Assembly: GCF_002080415.1 (NCBI RefSeq)
Contig: NZ_CP020474.1
Location: 1,178,001 to 1,242,000, forward strand
DNA: 64,000 nucleotides
Reading direction: 5' to 3'
DNA from: Roseovarius mucosus
Lineage (GTDB): Bacteria > Pseudomonadota > Alphaproteobacteria > Rhodobacterales > Rhodobacteraceae
How positions within the stretch are numbered: the stretch's first letter is position 1; each line of letters opens with the position of its first letter. A program made the position numbers and the translations under genes. This document shows, one piece after another, positions 23,464 to 32,003 of this stretch. A model generated the notes under the pieces. The model saw only the letters and a program-made list of their open reading frames with translations, had not been told where the DNA came from and searched no databases.

Positions 23464-24954
23464 TCAGAGATCCAAACTCAGTTGCGCCGTCGCCGCCTTG
23501 GGCTTGGCCCGCCTCGGGCGCTTGCGGCTGGCATGGCGGGTCACGATCCGCGCCGTCACGGCATCTCCCCGATGCGCCCGCCGACAGGCCCAGACCGCCT
23601 CGCGCGCCACGCGCGCCGCCTCAACCGGATCGACAATCGGTGCAGGGTATCCACGCTCCAACAGCCTCTCCGCCTCAGGCCAGTCCCACGGGCGTTGTAA
23701 ATACGCATCCGGCACCTGCGCCAATTCCGGCAGCCACCGTCGCGTGAATTCCCCGGTCGGGTCCTGATCCAGCCCCTGTTTCACCGGGTTGTAAATCCGG
23801 ATCGTATTCATCCCCGTGGTGCCCGATTGCATCTGCACCTGCGGCCAATGAATCCCCGGCTCGTAATCGGTAAACGCCCGCGCCAAAACCGGCCCGGTGC
23901 TGCGCCAATCCAGCCAGAGGTGATAGGACGCCACCGCCATCAACATCGAGCGCATGCGGAAATTGAGCCAGCCGGTTGCCAAGAGCGACCGCATGCAGGC
24001 ATCGACAAAGGGCAGGCCGGTTTCCCCCGTCGACCATGCCGCCAACCGCAGGGCATCGGCCTCACGCGGGCGCAGCCCTTCATAGGCCGGGTGCAGACAG
24101 CGGCGCTCAATCTCGGGCTCATCCTCCAGCTTTTGCATGAAATGATCCCGCCACGCCAAACGCGCCTGAAACGACCGCGTCGAGCGCGCCCAATCCGCGC
24201 CTCGCCCGCCGGGTGCCATGGCCCCCGTCTGCACCGCCTCGCGCAGCGACAGCGTGCCAAAGGCCAAATGTGGGCTGATCCGTGAACAGGCCCGTGCGCC
24301 GTGCAAAGGCGAGGACATGGCCCGCTGATAGCTCTCTCCGCGTGTGCTTAGAAATGACTGAAGCGCCCGCATGCCTGCCCCACGCCCGCCCTTTTGCCGA
24401 AGCGGACAGGCGTCCTTTAGCCCCAGCGTCGCAGGCGCAGGCAGATCATCACTGGCCACCGCCAGCCCCCGCACGCCCTGCACCGGCCCCAGCACCGGCG
24501 CCCGCATCACCCTGTCGCGCGCCCCCTGCCACGCATCCCGACTGCCAAGCCGCCGCACCACACCCGATTGGGGCATCTCCTCCCAACGCACCCCCTGCCC
24601 CCGCGCCCATTCCGCCACGCGCCGGTCGCGCCCATAGCTCCAGAGATTGCCGGTCTCTTCATGACTGACCAGATGCACGACAGCATGCGCCGCGCGCAAA
24701 TCCTCCAGCACCGTCACCGCATCGCCCACCCGCACCACAAGCGTCAGGCCCAGCCCCGCCAGATCCTCGCGCAAGCTCTCCAGACACTCGCAGATAAACG
24801 CATAGTGCCGCCCCGACGCATCCGGCTCTGCCCACAAGTCAGGCTCGACGATATAAAGCGGCAGGATCGGCCCCAGGCGCGCCGCATGGGTCAACGCCGG
24901 GTGATCCTGCACCCGCAAATCGCGCTTGAACCAGAGAATGACCGGGCGTTCCAT
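23464..24954 (-). CDS. phr: Deoxyribodipyrimidine photolyase/cryptochrome family protein
   Basis: A 496-residue FAD flavoprotein that repairs UV pyrimidine dimers or senses blue light. The N-terminal antenna-binding alpha/beta domain opens VILWFKRDLRVQDHPAL. The C-terminal FAD domain has ACSRISPHLAFGTLSLREAV, QARLAWRDHFMQKL, TGLPFVDACMRSL, and GIHWPQVQMQSGTTG. The exact subclass (CPD class I/III or cryptochrome) is not decided. The start at 24954 gives the canonical N-terminus; a longer frame would add 21 atypical residues. It is coupled to the DUF2256 gene downstream and divergent from pepN. Confidence 0.88.
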   Translation of the reverse strand: MERPVILWFKRDLRVQDHPALTHAARLGPILPLYIVEPDLWAEPDASGRHYAFICECLESLREDLAGLGLTLVVRVGDAVTVLEDLRAAHAVVHLVSHEETGNLWSYGRDRRVAEWARGQGVRWEEMPQSGVVRRLGSRDAWQGARDRVMRAPVLGPVQGVRGLAVASDDLPAPATLGLKDACPLRQKGGRGAGMRALQSFLSTRGESYQRAMSSPLHGARACSRISPHLAFGTLSLREAVQTGAMAPGGRGADWARSTRSFQARLAWRDHFMQKLEDEPEIERRCLHPAYEGLRPREADALRLAAWSTGETGLPFVDACMRSLLATGWLNFRMRSMLMAVASYHLWLDWRSTGPVLARAFTDYEPGIHWPQVQMQSGTTGMNTIRIYNPVKQGLDQDPTGEFTRRWLPELAQVPDAYLQRPWDWPEAERLLERGYPAPIVDPVEAARVAREAVWACRRAHRGDAVTARIVTRHASRKRPRRAKPKAATAQLSLDL

Positions 24955-25048
24955 GGCAAGGCAAATAGCAGCAGGCAGCCCGAAGGAAAGCCCCATTGCA
25001 GCCCCCCGCGCCAGCACTTAGGGTCACGCCAAACCAGAGGAGAGCGCC

Positions 25049-27601
25049 ATGAAAGATGCAGCCCCACAGCCCGTTTATCTCGAGGATTATACGCCCCCCG
25101 CCTATCTGGTGGATGCGGTGCATCTGACCTTTCGTCTTGCCCCCAACACCACGCGCGTCCTCAGCCGGATCGAGTTTCGCCCCAATCCGGACGCCACATC
25201 GCGCGATTTTTTCCTGCATGGCGAGGCGCTTACGCTTATTAGCGCCCGCATCAACGGGGCCGAAATCATACCCGAGGTGACACCTCAGGGCCTCAGCGCA
25301 ATCGTCCCCGACGCGCCGTTCACCTTCGAGGCCGAGGTCGAGATCAACCCAGAGGGCAACACCGCCCTTGAAGGGCTTTATATGTCGAACGGCATGTATT
25401 GCACCCAATGCGAGGCCGAGGGATTTCGCAAGATCACCTATTACCCCGACCGCCCCGATGTGATGAGCATCTTCACCGTGCGGATTGAGGGCGACACGCC
25501 GGTGATGCTTTCCAACGGCAACCCCACGGGCAGCGGCGCAGGCTGGGCCGAATGGCACGATCCATGGCCGAAACCGGCCTATCTCTTTGCGCTCGTCGCG
25601 GGCGATCTGGTGGCACATCCTGATAGTTTCTCCACCCGTTCGGGCAGGCATGTCGATCTCAACATCTGGGTGCGGCCGGGGGATGAGGACAAATGTGCCT
25701 TTGGCATGGAGGCGCTCAAGAAATCCATGGCCTGGGATGAAGAGGTTTACGGGCGTGAATATGACCTCGATCTTTTCAACATCGTCGCCGTCGACGATTT
25801 CAACATGGGCGCGATGGAGAACAAGGGCTTGAACATCTTCAACTCCTCTTGCGTCTTATCCACAGCAGAGACCGCCACAGATGCCAATTTCGAACGTATC
25901 GAGGCGATTGTCGCGCATGAGTATTTCCACAACTGGACCGGCAACCGCATCACCTGCCGCGACTGGTTTCAGCTCTGCCTCAAAGAGGGGCTGACGGTCT
26001 ACCGCGACAGTCAGTTCACCGCAGACCTGCGGTCCGCCCCGGTCAAGCGTATCTCGGATGTGATCGCGCTCCGCGCCCGCCAGTTCCGCGAGGATAACGG
26101 CCCGCTGGCGCATCCCGTCCGCCCCGAGAGCTTTATTGAAATCAACAACTTCTACACCGCAACGGTCTATGAAAAAGGCGCCGAACTGATAGGCATGCTC
26201 AAGCGATTGGTGGGCGATGCCGCCTATAAAGAGGCGCTCGATCTCTATTTCACCCGCCATGACGGGCAGGCCTGCACCATCGAGGATTGGCTTCAGGTGT
26301 TCGAGGATGTGACGGGCCGCGACCTCTCTCAATTCAAACGCTGGTATTCCGACGCCGGAACACCCCGTCTGCACGTCAGCGAAGAATTCAACAATGGCCG
26401 CTACACGCTTCACTTCGAACAGAAAACTCCGCCCACACTGGGACAAGAGGATAAACAGCCGCGATTGATCCCGATTGCCGTGGGCCTGCTCAGCCCCAAT
26501 GGCGACGAGGTGCAGCCGACGCAGGTGCTGGAAATGACAGAAGCGCGCCAGAGCTTTAGCTTCGATGGATTAGCAACGCGCCCCATCCCCTCGATCCTGC
26601 GCGATTTTTCGGCCCCCGTGATCCTAGAGCGCGAGAGCAGCAATGCCGAGCGCGCCTTTCTTCTGGCGCATGATACCGACCCCTTCAACAAATGGGAGGC
26701 TGGGCGCGCTTTGGCCCGCGCGGGCCTTTTGGCAATGATGACCGAGGGCGCAGCCCCCGATGCCGCCTATCTCGATGCGATTGCCCGTGTCGCCCGTGAC
26801 GACACGCTTGATCCCGCGTTTCGCGCGCTGGCGCTTGGCCTGCCGTCCGAGGATGATCTGGCACAAGCGCTCTTTGATGCGGGGCATATCCCCGATCCGC
26901 AAGCAATCTGGGACGCGCTTGAGACCCTGCGCGACACGCGCGCCGAGGCGCTGGAGAGCATCGCACAGGATCTCTACAGCCGCTATCAGGTCACGGCCCC
27001 CTATCGCCCCGACCCCGATCAAACGGGCGCACGGGCGCTGGCCAACGCGGCACTGGCCATGCTCAGCCGCCGCGACGGGGGCACCCGCGCGCAGGCGCAA
27101 TATGACGCGGCGGATAATATGACCCAGCAATTGGCGGCTTGGTCCTGCCTTTTGCAGGCCGGCGCAGGCGCGGCCGCGACCGAGGCCTTTTACACCCAGT
27201 GGAAACACGACCGGCTGGTGATCGACAAATGGTTCACCCTGCAAATCGTGCAGACAGCGCCCGACCGCGCCGCAGAGGTGGCCGAAACATTGACCCGCCA
27301 TCCCGATTTCACCCTGCGCAATCCCAACCGGTTCCGCGCCACGCTGGGCGCGCTCACCATGTCGCCTGCGGGCTTTCACCACGCGTCCGGGCGTGGCTAC
27401 AGGCTGCTGGCGGATATGCTCATTCGGCTCGATCCCCTCAACCCGCAGACCACGGCGCGGATGTGCTCGGCCTTCGAGACATGGCGCCGCTACGATCCGG
27501 TGCGTCAGGGCATGATCGCGGCAGAATTGGACCGCATCCTTGCGACACCAAACCTCAGCCGCGACACGACAGAAATGGTGGGGCGAATTCGGGGGAGTTG
27601 A
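25049..27601 (+). CDS. pepN: Aminopeptidase N (M1 metallopeptidase)
   Basis: An 850-residue cytoplasmic M1 aminopeptidase that removes N-terminal residues from peptides. The GAMEN exopeptidase motif is at residues 254-258. The zinc site is HEYFH at 290-294 with Glu313 nineteen residues later (LKEGLTVYRD). The N-terminal beta domain (approximately 1-190), catalytic domain (approximately 190-440) and helical C-terminal domain (approximately 540-850) give the standard E. coli PepN-type length. CAGAGGAGAG lies before the ATG. It is a single gene, divergent from the photolyase. Confidence 0.96.
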   Translation: MKDAAPQPVYLEDYTPPAYLVDAVHLTFRLAPNTTRVLSRIEFRPNPDATSRDFFLHGEALTLISARINGAEIIPEVTPQGLSAIVPDAPFTFEAEVEINPEGNTALEGLYMSNGMYCTQCEAEGFRKITYYPDRPDVMSIFTVRIEGDTPVMLSNGNPTGSGAGWAEWHDPWPKPAYLFALVAGDLVAHPDSFSTRSGRHVDLNIWVRPGDEDKCAFGMEALKKSMAWDEEVYGREYDLDLFNIVAVDDFNMGAMENKGLNIFNSSCVLSTAETATDANFERIEAIVAHEYFHNWTGNRITCRDWFQLCLKEGLTVYRDSQFTADLRSAPVKRISDVIALRARQFREDNGPLAHPVRPESFIEINNFYTATVYEKGAELIGMLKRLVGDAAYKEALDLYFTRHDGQACTIEDWLQVFEDVTGRDLSQFKRWYSDAGTPRLHVSEEFNNGRYTLHFEQKTPPTLGQEDKQPRLIPIAVGLLSPNGDEVQPTQVLEMTEARQSFSFDGLATRPIPSILRDFSAPVILERESSNAERAFLLAHDTDPFNKWEAGRALARAGLLAMMTEGAAPDAAYLDAIARVARDDTLDPAFRALALGLPSEDDLAQALFDAGHIPDPQAIWDALETLRDTRAEALESIAQDLYSRYQVTAPYRPDPDQTGARALANAALAMLSRRDGGTRAQAQYDAADNMTQQLAAWSCLLQAGAGAAATEAFYTQWKHDRLVIDKWFTLQIVQTAPDRAAEVAETLTRHPDFTLRNPNRFRATLGALTMSPAGFHHASGRGYRLLADMLIRLDPLNPQTTARMCSAFETWRRYDPVRQGMIAAELDRILATPNLSRDTTEMVGRIRGS

Positions 27602-27658
27602 GGCAAGGATTGGCACCGCGCGCCGCGCAGGTGCCATTCTACGCCGCGATCATCCCGG

Positions 27659-28321
27659 TTACTCAGCCACGCGCGCCACCCGTGTCGGCCGCGCCCGTGG
27701 CCGCACTGCAGACAGAGGCTTGCAATAGCTCTGCGCGCGCGTCCAACGCTGCATATCTTCGCGTTTGGTCGCACTGTGCAACGGCCCCCAATCGGCGGCC
27801 ACTCCGCGCCGCCCCTCTGACACCACACCGTCGCGCGGCACGGTGTGGGCCATGATCCGAATGGCACAGGACAGATTGTCGGGCCCATGGCGCAACGCCT
27901 CGCCACTGCCCGCCCGGCATTTATAGCCCCGCGCCGTGGCAGGCCCGATCTGCAACAGCCCATGCCACTGCCCACCACCGCCCACAGCCTTGGGGTTATG
28001 GGTGCTTTCATGCTTGGCCAAGGCCGACAGGAACCCCACCCAGAACGCGCGCCGCCGCGCCTCGCCACCCGTGGCATAGGAGGGGCACCAGCTTGCAATA
28101 TCACGCGGCACACTCCGCACCAGCGGCGCGCCATGCGCCTTGAGCGCCGACAGCGCACTGCGCGTCCAAAGCTCGGCCTCAGTGCGATGTTCCCACCGCG
28201 TGCGCGGAATATTGCCATCTCGCGCCGGGGGACTCAGGGTCAAATTAGCGGTTTTCCCGTCCTGCGCTGCGGCGGGAAGAGAGAAAAACATAATGAAAAC
28301 AACAATCAAAAAACCCCTCAT
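27659..28321 (-). CDS. Secreted lytic transglycosylase-like protein (SLT domain)
   Basis: A 220-residue exported protein. The signal peptide covers approximately residues 1-19 (MRGFLIVVFIMFFSLPAAA). The SLT fold follows, with the catalytic Glu105 in LSALAKHESTHNP and the GLLQIGPATARGYKC block. The enzyme would cleave peptidoglycan in the periplasm. Cys residues in both halves may form a disulfide. I chose the ATG at 28321; a TTG six codons upstream is possible, and neither has a strong ribosome site. The family is secure, the precise role is not. Confidence 0.82.
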   Translation of the reverse strand: MRGFLIVVFIMFFSLPAAAQDGKTANLTLSPPARDGNIPRTRWEHRTEAELWTRSALSALKAHGAPLVRSVPRDIASWCPSYATGGEARRRAFWVGFLSALAKHESTHNPKAVGGGGQWHGLLQIGPATARGYKCRAGSGEALRHGPDNLSCAIRIMAHTVPRDGVVSEGRRGVAADWGPLHSATKREDMQRWTRAQSYCKPLSAVRPRARPTRVARVAE

Positions 28322-28463
28322 TCGGCAATTCTGACGCAAGGTTAGGTTTATGGCAACGCCCTAGATGGCGTCCGGGATATTCCCTGCCTTCACCCAAGCA
28401 TCGCCCTTTTTTGGTCGAAATCCGACGGCACTTTGAAGGGGCACCAAGATTGCCGGAGCTCCC

Positions 28464-29747
28464 ATGCCGTTTGAACCGCTTGCCAATCCAGAACCGACCG
28501 CGCCCACCCCGCACAAGCGTCAGTCAAAGGCGACCAGCCGTTGGCCGGATCTGTTGGGTCTCTTGCGGCGCAAGCCCGAGACAGACCTCGATAGCCTGTC
28601 CAAACGCATCCTGCTGCCCTCACTGCCGGTCACGGATGAGGAAATGGCCCGCGCCATGCATCAGGACCGGGGGCAAAAGCTCGCGCGCCAGGATCTGTGG
28701 CCAGAACTGGCGCAGGTGATGGAATACACGGATGCCGCGCGGCTGCGCACACCGGGGGGCGAGAATGCGACCACGCTTTTGGCGGTCGGTGCGCGCGCCG
28801 ATGTGGTGGCAGCCGCCGAAGACGCACTTCATGACGGCGTAGACCCGGACCCCTCTGGCATCGACGCGCTCGAAGACATGCAGGCCGAGAACCCCGATAG
28901 CTACCCTTGCGCGCTGATCGTGGCGCTCGCGCATATCGACATTGGCTGGGCGTGGCGCACCACCGCCACGGATCGCACGCGCCCGGCGCATGAGTTGCGC
29001 TTTCTCGAACATTTCAAACGCGCCGAAGACATGCTCGCGCCCTTCGACGGGGTCGATCTCGATGCGCCTTCGTTGTCAGCGGCACAATGCGCCCTTCTGG
29101 CCGCGCGGCGACAGCCCGGGATGCGCGTGGCCGACGATTACGAACGCTTGATAGACCTTGATCCCGACAGCCCCCGCCACATGCGCGCTCTTGGCGAGGC
29201 GCTCTTGCCTGCACGCTATGGCAATTACGAAATGCTCGATCTCGAGGCGCGCCGCACCGCCGCGCGAACCGGCGAGATATGGGGCGCAGGCGCCTATGCT
29301 TGGGTCTATTTCGATGCTCTCGCGCTCGACCCCTGCGCAATCGCGCATCTTGATGCCGATTTCTTCGTGGACGGCCTGCGTGACATCGTGGCCCGTCGCC
29401 GCGACCAGCATGTGATCAATCAGCTTTCGGCCTTTTGCGGTATCGTGATGGCTCCCAAAACTGGCAATCAGCGGCTGTCTGGCCCCGCAGAAGCATCGCG
29501 CCGCCGCATCCATGACTGTCTGGACTGGCTGTTGGAAAACCACTTGCAGGAATTGCATCCGCTCATCTGGTCGCAAACCCTGCTCAGCCCCGGTCTCACG
29601 CCTTCGCTGCCCTCGCGCCGGGCACTGGTCGCCAAGGGCCGTCAAACCGCCCTGCGCGTCATCGCCCAACGCTTTGCCGAGGATATATCAGACGGCAGTT
29701 CCATCGCCTTCTCCAGCTCTGGCATGTATCGCCTGCCGGCCTTGTGA
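28464..29747 (+). CDS. Conserved hypothetical protein, unrecognised family
   Basis: A 427-residue soluble protein with no signal peptide or membrane segment. After a Pro-rich, basic N-terminus (approximately 1-35) it is mostly helical. The central part (approximately 130-260) alternates helices in a TPR-like rhythm (MQAENPDSYPCALIVALAHIDIGWAW; DDYERLIDLDPDSPRHMRALGEALL), but I cannot name a domain. Clean coding character and a ribosome site (GGAG) 6-8 nt before the ATG support a real gene. It is flanked by a lytic transglycosylase and a small membrane protein, without an obvious operon. Function unknown. Confidence 0.72.
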   Translation: MPFEPLANPEPTAPTPHKRQSKATSRWPDLLGLLRRKPETDLDSLSKRILLPSLPVTDEEMARAMHQDRGQKLARQDLWPELAQVMEYTDAARLRTPGGENATTLLAVGARADVVAAAEDALHDGVDPDPSGIDALEDMQAENPDSYPCALIVALAHIDIGWAWRTTATDRTRPAHELRFLEHFKRAEDMLAPFDGVDLDAPSLSAAQCALLAARRQPGMRVADDYERLIDLDPDSPRHMRALGEALLPARYGNYEMLDLEARRTAARTGEIWGAGAYAWVYFDALALDPCAIAHLDADFFVDGLRDIVARRRDQHVINQLSAFCGIVMAPKTGNQRLSGPAEASRRRIHDCLDWLLENHLQELHPLIWSQTLLSPGLTPSLPSRRALVAKGRQTALRVIAQRFAEDISDGSSIAFSSSGMYRLPAL

Positions 29748-29753
29748 CAGGGT

Positions 29754-30122
29754 TCAGAAATGCGCCTTTGGCTCGTCCGGCTTGCCTGCGGCAATCGCCA
29801 GCACGCCGGCCAGCGCGGTAAAGCCCAGCGGGAACATGGTAAAGACGTTGAAGCCAAATGCGTAATACATGAGCCCCGCCGATACGAACAGCAACAGCCC
29901 ACCCCAGAGCGCCCGCACCTTGGCCATCGCCCCCCCGGCAATCGCCAAGAGCGGGGCCAGAAAGCTCGCGCTGCGGATCAACGCGGGGTCGCTGACCTGC
30001 GTGAGCAACCCGTCTACTTCACCGATGCGATTGACCACCTCGGTATAGCCATAGCTGAAAAACCCGACCAGCACCGCCAGACAGCCGCCAATCACCCCCA
30101 ACACCATTGCCGCACTGCGCAT
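29754..30122 (-). CDS. Small four-helix membrane protein
   Basis: A 122-residue integral membrane protein with about four predicted helices: MVLGVIGGCLAVLVGFFSYG, FLAPLLAIAGGAMA, LLLFVSAGLMYYAFGF and FPLGFTALAGVLAIAAG. It has no recognised catalytic motif. It converges on the unrecognised 427-residue gene, whose stop is 6 bp away. A role in the cell envelope is all that can be said. Confidence 0.65.
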   Translation of the reverse strand: MRSAAMVLGVIGGCLAVLVGFFSYGYTEVVNRIGEVDGLLTQVSDPALIRSASFLAPLLAIAGGAMAKVRALWGGLLLFVSAGLMYYAFGFNVFTMFPLGFTALAGVLAIAAGKPDEPKAHF

Positions 30123-30168
30123 TCACCCGCCTCCTGATCCATGACCCGATATGGGGTCCTGCCCCGCT

Positions 30169-30483
30169 TTACCCAAGCAGCGCCGCCTGCGTATCCTTGC
30201 CCCATCCCAGATAAAGCGTTCCCCCCGCGTCAATCAGGGGTCGTTTCATCAGCGTTGGATGGGCCGCCAAAAGGTCTAACGGATCGCGCGCCCGCTCATC
30301 CTCTGCCAAGGCCCGCCATGTGGTTGATTGCCGATTCACTATTGCGTCGCCAAATCGCGCCCAAGCCGCCTGTGCCACTTCCCTAGGCAATCCATCGGCC
30401 CGGACATCGTGAAACGTCACATTGCCCAACGCTTTCAACGCCTTGCGGCAGGTGTCACAGGTTTTGATTCCGTAGAGGATCAT
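30169..30483 (-). CDS. ArsC/Spx-family (arsenate reductase-like) protein
   Basis: A 104-residue thioredoxin-fold protein of the ArsC/Spx/YffB family. It has Cys9-x-x-Cys12 (GIKTCDTCRKAL) and the late conserved blocks LLAAHPTLMKRPLIDAGG and LYLGW. There is no ars operon nearby, so arsenate reduction is not supported by context; a YffB-like glutathione-linked reductase is equally possible. The start at 30483 follows GGAG at 6-nt spacing. A longer in-frame ORF upstream was rejected because its extra 99 residues are non-coding in character. Confidence 0.85.
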   Translation of the reverse strand: MILYGIKTCDTCRKALKALGNVTFHDVRADGLPREVAQAAWARFGDAIVNRQSTTWRALAEDERARDPLDLLAAHPTLMKRPLIDAGGTLYLGWGKDTQAALLG

Positions 30484-30618
30484 GGCGCACTCCTTTATTT
30501 TTGCGTGTTTATCGGGCAAAAACCCGCGCGTCACGGAGTTTCGCTTGATTTTTACAATGGCGGTGCAATCATGATCTTCGTCACGATGGGCATTCAGAAT
30601 CCGCCTTTGCAACGCTTG

Positions 30619-30639
30619 GCCGGTCCCTGAGGGTCCGGC
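30619..30639 (+). promoter_or_regulatory. Hairpin in the cold-shock gene leader
   Basis: GCCGGTCCC-TGA-GGGTCCGGC is a 9-bp stem with one T-T mismatch, about 50 nt before the csp ribosome site. Cold-shock mRNAs often have structured, temperature-responsive leaders. There is no T-tract after it, so it is not a terminator. Confidence 0.4.
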
Positions 30640-30690
30640 AAGACATGGCCCGGCATATTCCCGGGGAAGCGACGCAAAAGGAGAAGCGGC

Positions 30691-30897
30691 ATGCCGACCG
30701 GCACCGTGAAATGGTTTAATACCACTAAAGGTTATGGATTCATCGCCCCGGACGGCGGCGGCAAAGATGTGTTCGTGCACATCTCTGCGGTCGAACGCTC
30801 AGGGCTCACAGGGCTCGCAGACAATCAAAAGGTCGGTTTCGAGCTTCAGGAAGGGCGCGACGGTCGACAAATGGCATCAGATCTGCGGCTGCTCTAA
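30691..30897 (+). CDS. Cold-shock domain protein (CspA family)
   Basis: A 68-residue single cold-shock domain that binds single-stranded RNA and DNA and melts mRNA structure. The RNP1 motif KGYGFI is at residues 13-18 and RNP2 VFVHI at 27-31, after TGTVKWFNTTKG. The AAAAGGAGAAG ribosome site is strong. The region upstream holds a stable hairpin that may be part of a regulated leader. It is monocistronic and of typical length. Confidence 0.95.
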   Translation: MPTGTVKWFNTTKGYGFIAPDGGGKDVFVHISAVERSGLTGLADNQKVGFELQEGRDGRQMASDLRLL

Positions 30898-31036
30898 AAC
30901 GTCAGCTTCGGGGGCAGGCCCATTTGCGAAAATGAGCACCCGCTACCCCTAGGTCACGCCGGATCACATTCAAACATCAAACAGGGCGGCGCAGAGCACG
31001 CCCTGTTTCCAGAATGTTTTTCTCTCCGCACGGGCT

Positions 31037-31318
31037 TTAGTAACAGCCCTTCGCACCCACCGGACAGTTGAGATGCGAGGTGGCCGAGTAGCTGCGATGC
31101 TTCACCTTGGCGACCGGATGGCGCATGACCTGCTGATAGGTCTGGGTCTGATTGGGCTGGCCACAACAAATGACCCCGCTGATGGTCACCGGCTGCAACC
31201 CTGCCGGGCAGTAATTCGCGTGGCTTTCATAAGCATAGACTTTGGCACTTTGCGCCATGGCGGGGGCAGCCAGAACCGCAATGGCAAGGGCCGAAATCAG
31301 GGTAGATGCGCGCAGCAT
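31037..31318 (-). CDS. Small secreted cysteine-containing protein
   Basis: A 93-residue exported protein. The signal peptide LRASTLISALAIAVLAAPAMA ends with an AMA-Q cleavage site near residue 22. The mature part has five cysteines (ANYCPAGLQPV, GVICCGQPNQ, HLNCPVGAKGCY), consistent with disulfides in the periplasm or outside the cell. No family is recognised. The start at 31318 has AAGAGG upstream; an in-frame start ten codons earlier would bury the signal peptide. Isolated gene. Confidence 0.65.
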   Translation of the reverse strand: MLRASTLISALAIAVLAAPAMAQSAKVYAYESHANYCPAGLQPVTISGVICCGQPNQTQTYQQVMRHPVAKVKHRSYSATSHLNCPVGAKGCY

Positions 31319-31426
31319 GAGAAACCTCTTGGGAAAACGGGAATACACGTGAGCGATGGTATGGGATAACCGCGCTCTGTCAATTTCTTTCCCGGTACTG
31401 CCTCGGCAAATCTACCGCTTTTCGCG

Positions 31427-31933
31427 CTATTCTGTGGCTTTGGGTGCGCCCGCACTCGGGCCCGTCTGCTGAAAAGTCACAACAAAATGCCCCAAATCCC
31501 CTTCAACATGCACCACCTGACGCGGCAGTCGGATCACCGGCTTGGCCTCGGCATAGCCTGCCTGCCAGACCTGACCGGTCAGAACGCACCCCGCCTCTTG
31601 ACCCGCATAGTCCAACGCGGGCGGTACTTCGCGCATAAAGACCAAGCCCCGCGCCAGCGCCCGATCCCCAAGATAGACCGCGCCCGTGCCCATCACATCT
31701 CTCGCTTTGCCTTTGGTGAGCACCGATTGCTGATGGCTCTGCGCCCAAACGCCACAAAGCAGCACCCGGCCCTGCTGTTCACGAATATCCGCAGCCACGG
31801 TCAACCCGCCCCCGGAACTATAGCTTCCCCCCGAGAGCACCGGATCAGCGCCCAATCGCGCCACCATCTGCGGACCAGCTACCGTACACCCGGCAAGCGC
31901 CAGTGCCGCCAGCATCATTCCATTGCGTATCAT
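31427..31933 (-). CDS. Predicted lipoprotein of unknown function
   Basis: A 168-residue protein with an N-terminal lipoprotein signal: MIRNGMMLAALALAGC, lipobox LAGC. It would be lipidated at that Cys and anchored in the outer or inner membrane. The mature part looks beta-rich (GSYSSGGGLTVAADIREQQGRVLLCGVW) and has a second Cys pair. The start at 31933 is fixed by GGAGGG 6 nt upstream; a longer frame overlaps the sulfotransferase gene. No domain recognised. Confidence 0.7.
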   Translation of the reverse strand: MIRNGMMLAALALAGCTVAGPQMVARLGADPVLSGGSYSSGGGLTVAADIREQQGRVLLCGVWAQSHQQSVLTKGKARDVMGTGAVYLGDRALARGLVFMREVPPALDYAGQEAGCVLTGQVWQAGYAEAKPVIRLPRQVVHVEGDLGHFVVTFQQTGPSAGAPKATE

Positions 31934-32003
31934 CTCTGGCCCTCCGATTGCAGCCTCACAACGCCCAGCATAGCGCCCCGGTCCCGGATTGCCAGCTTGG
32001 CCC

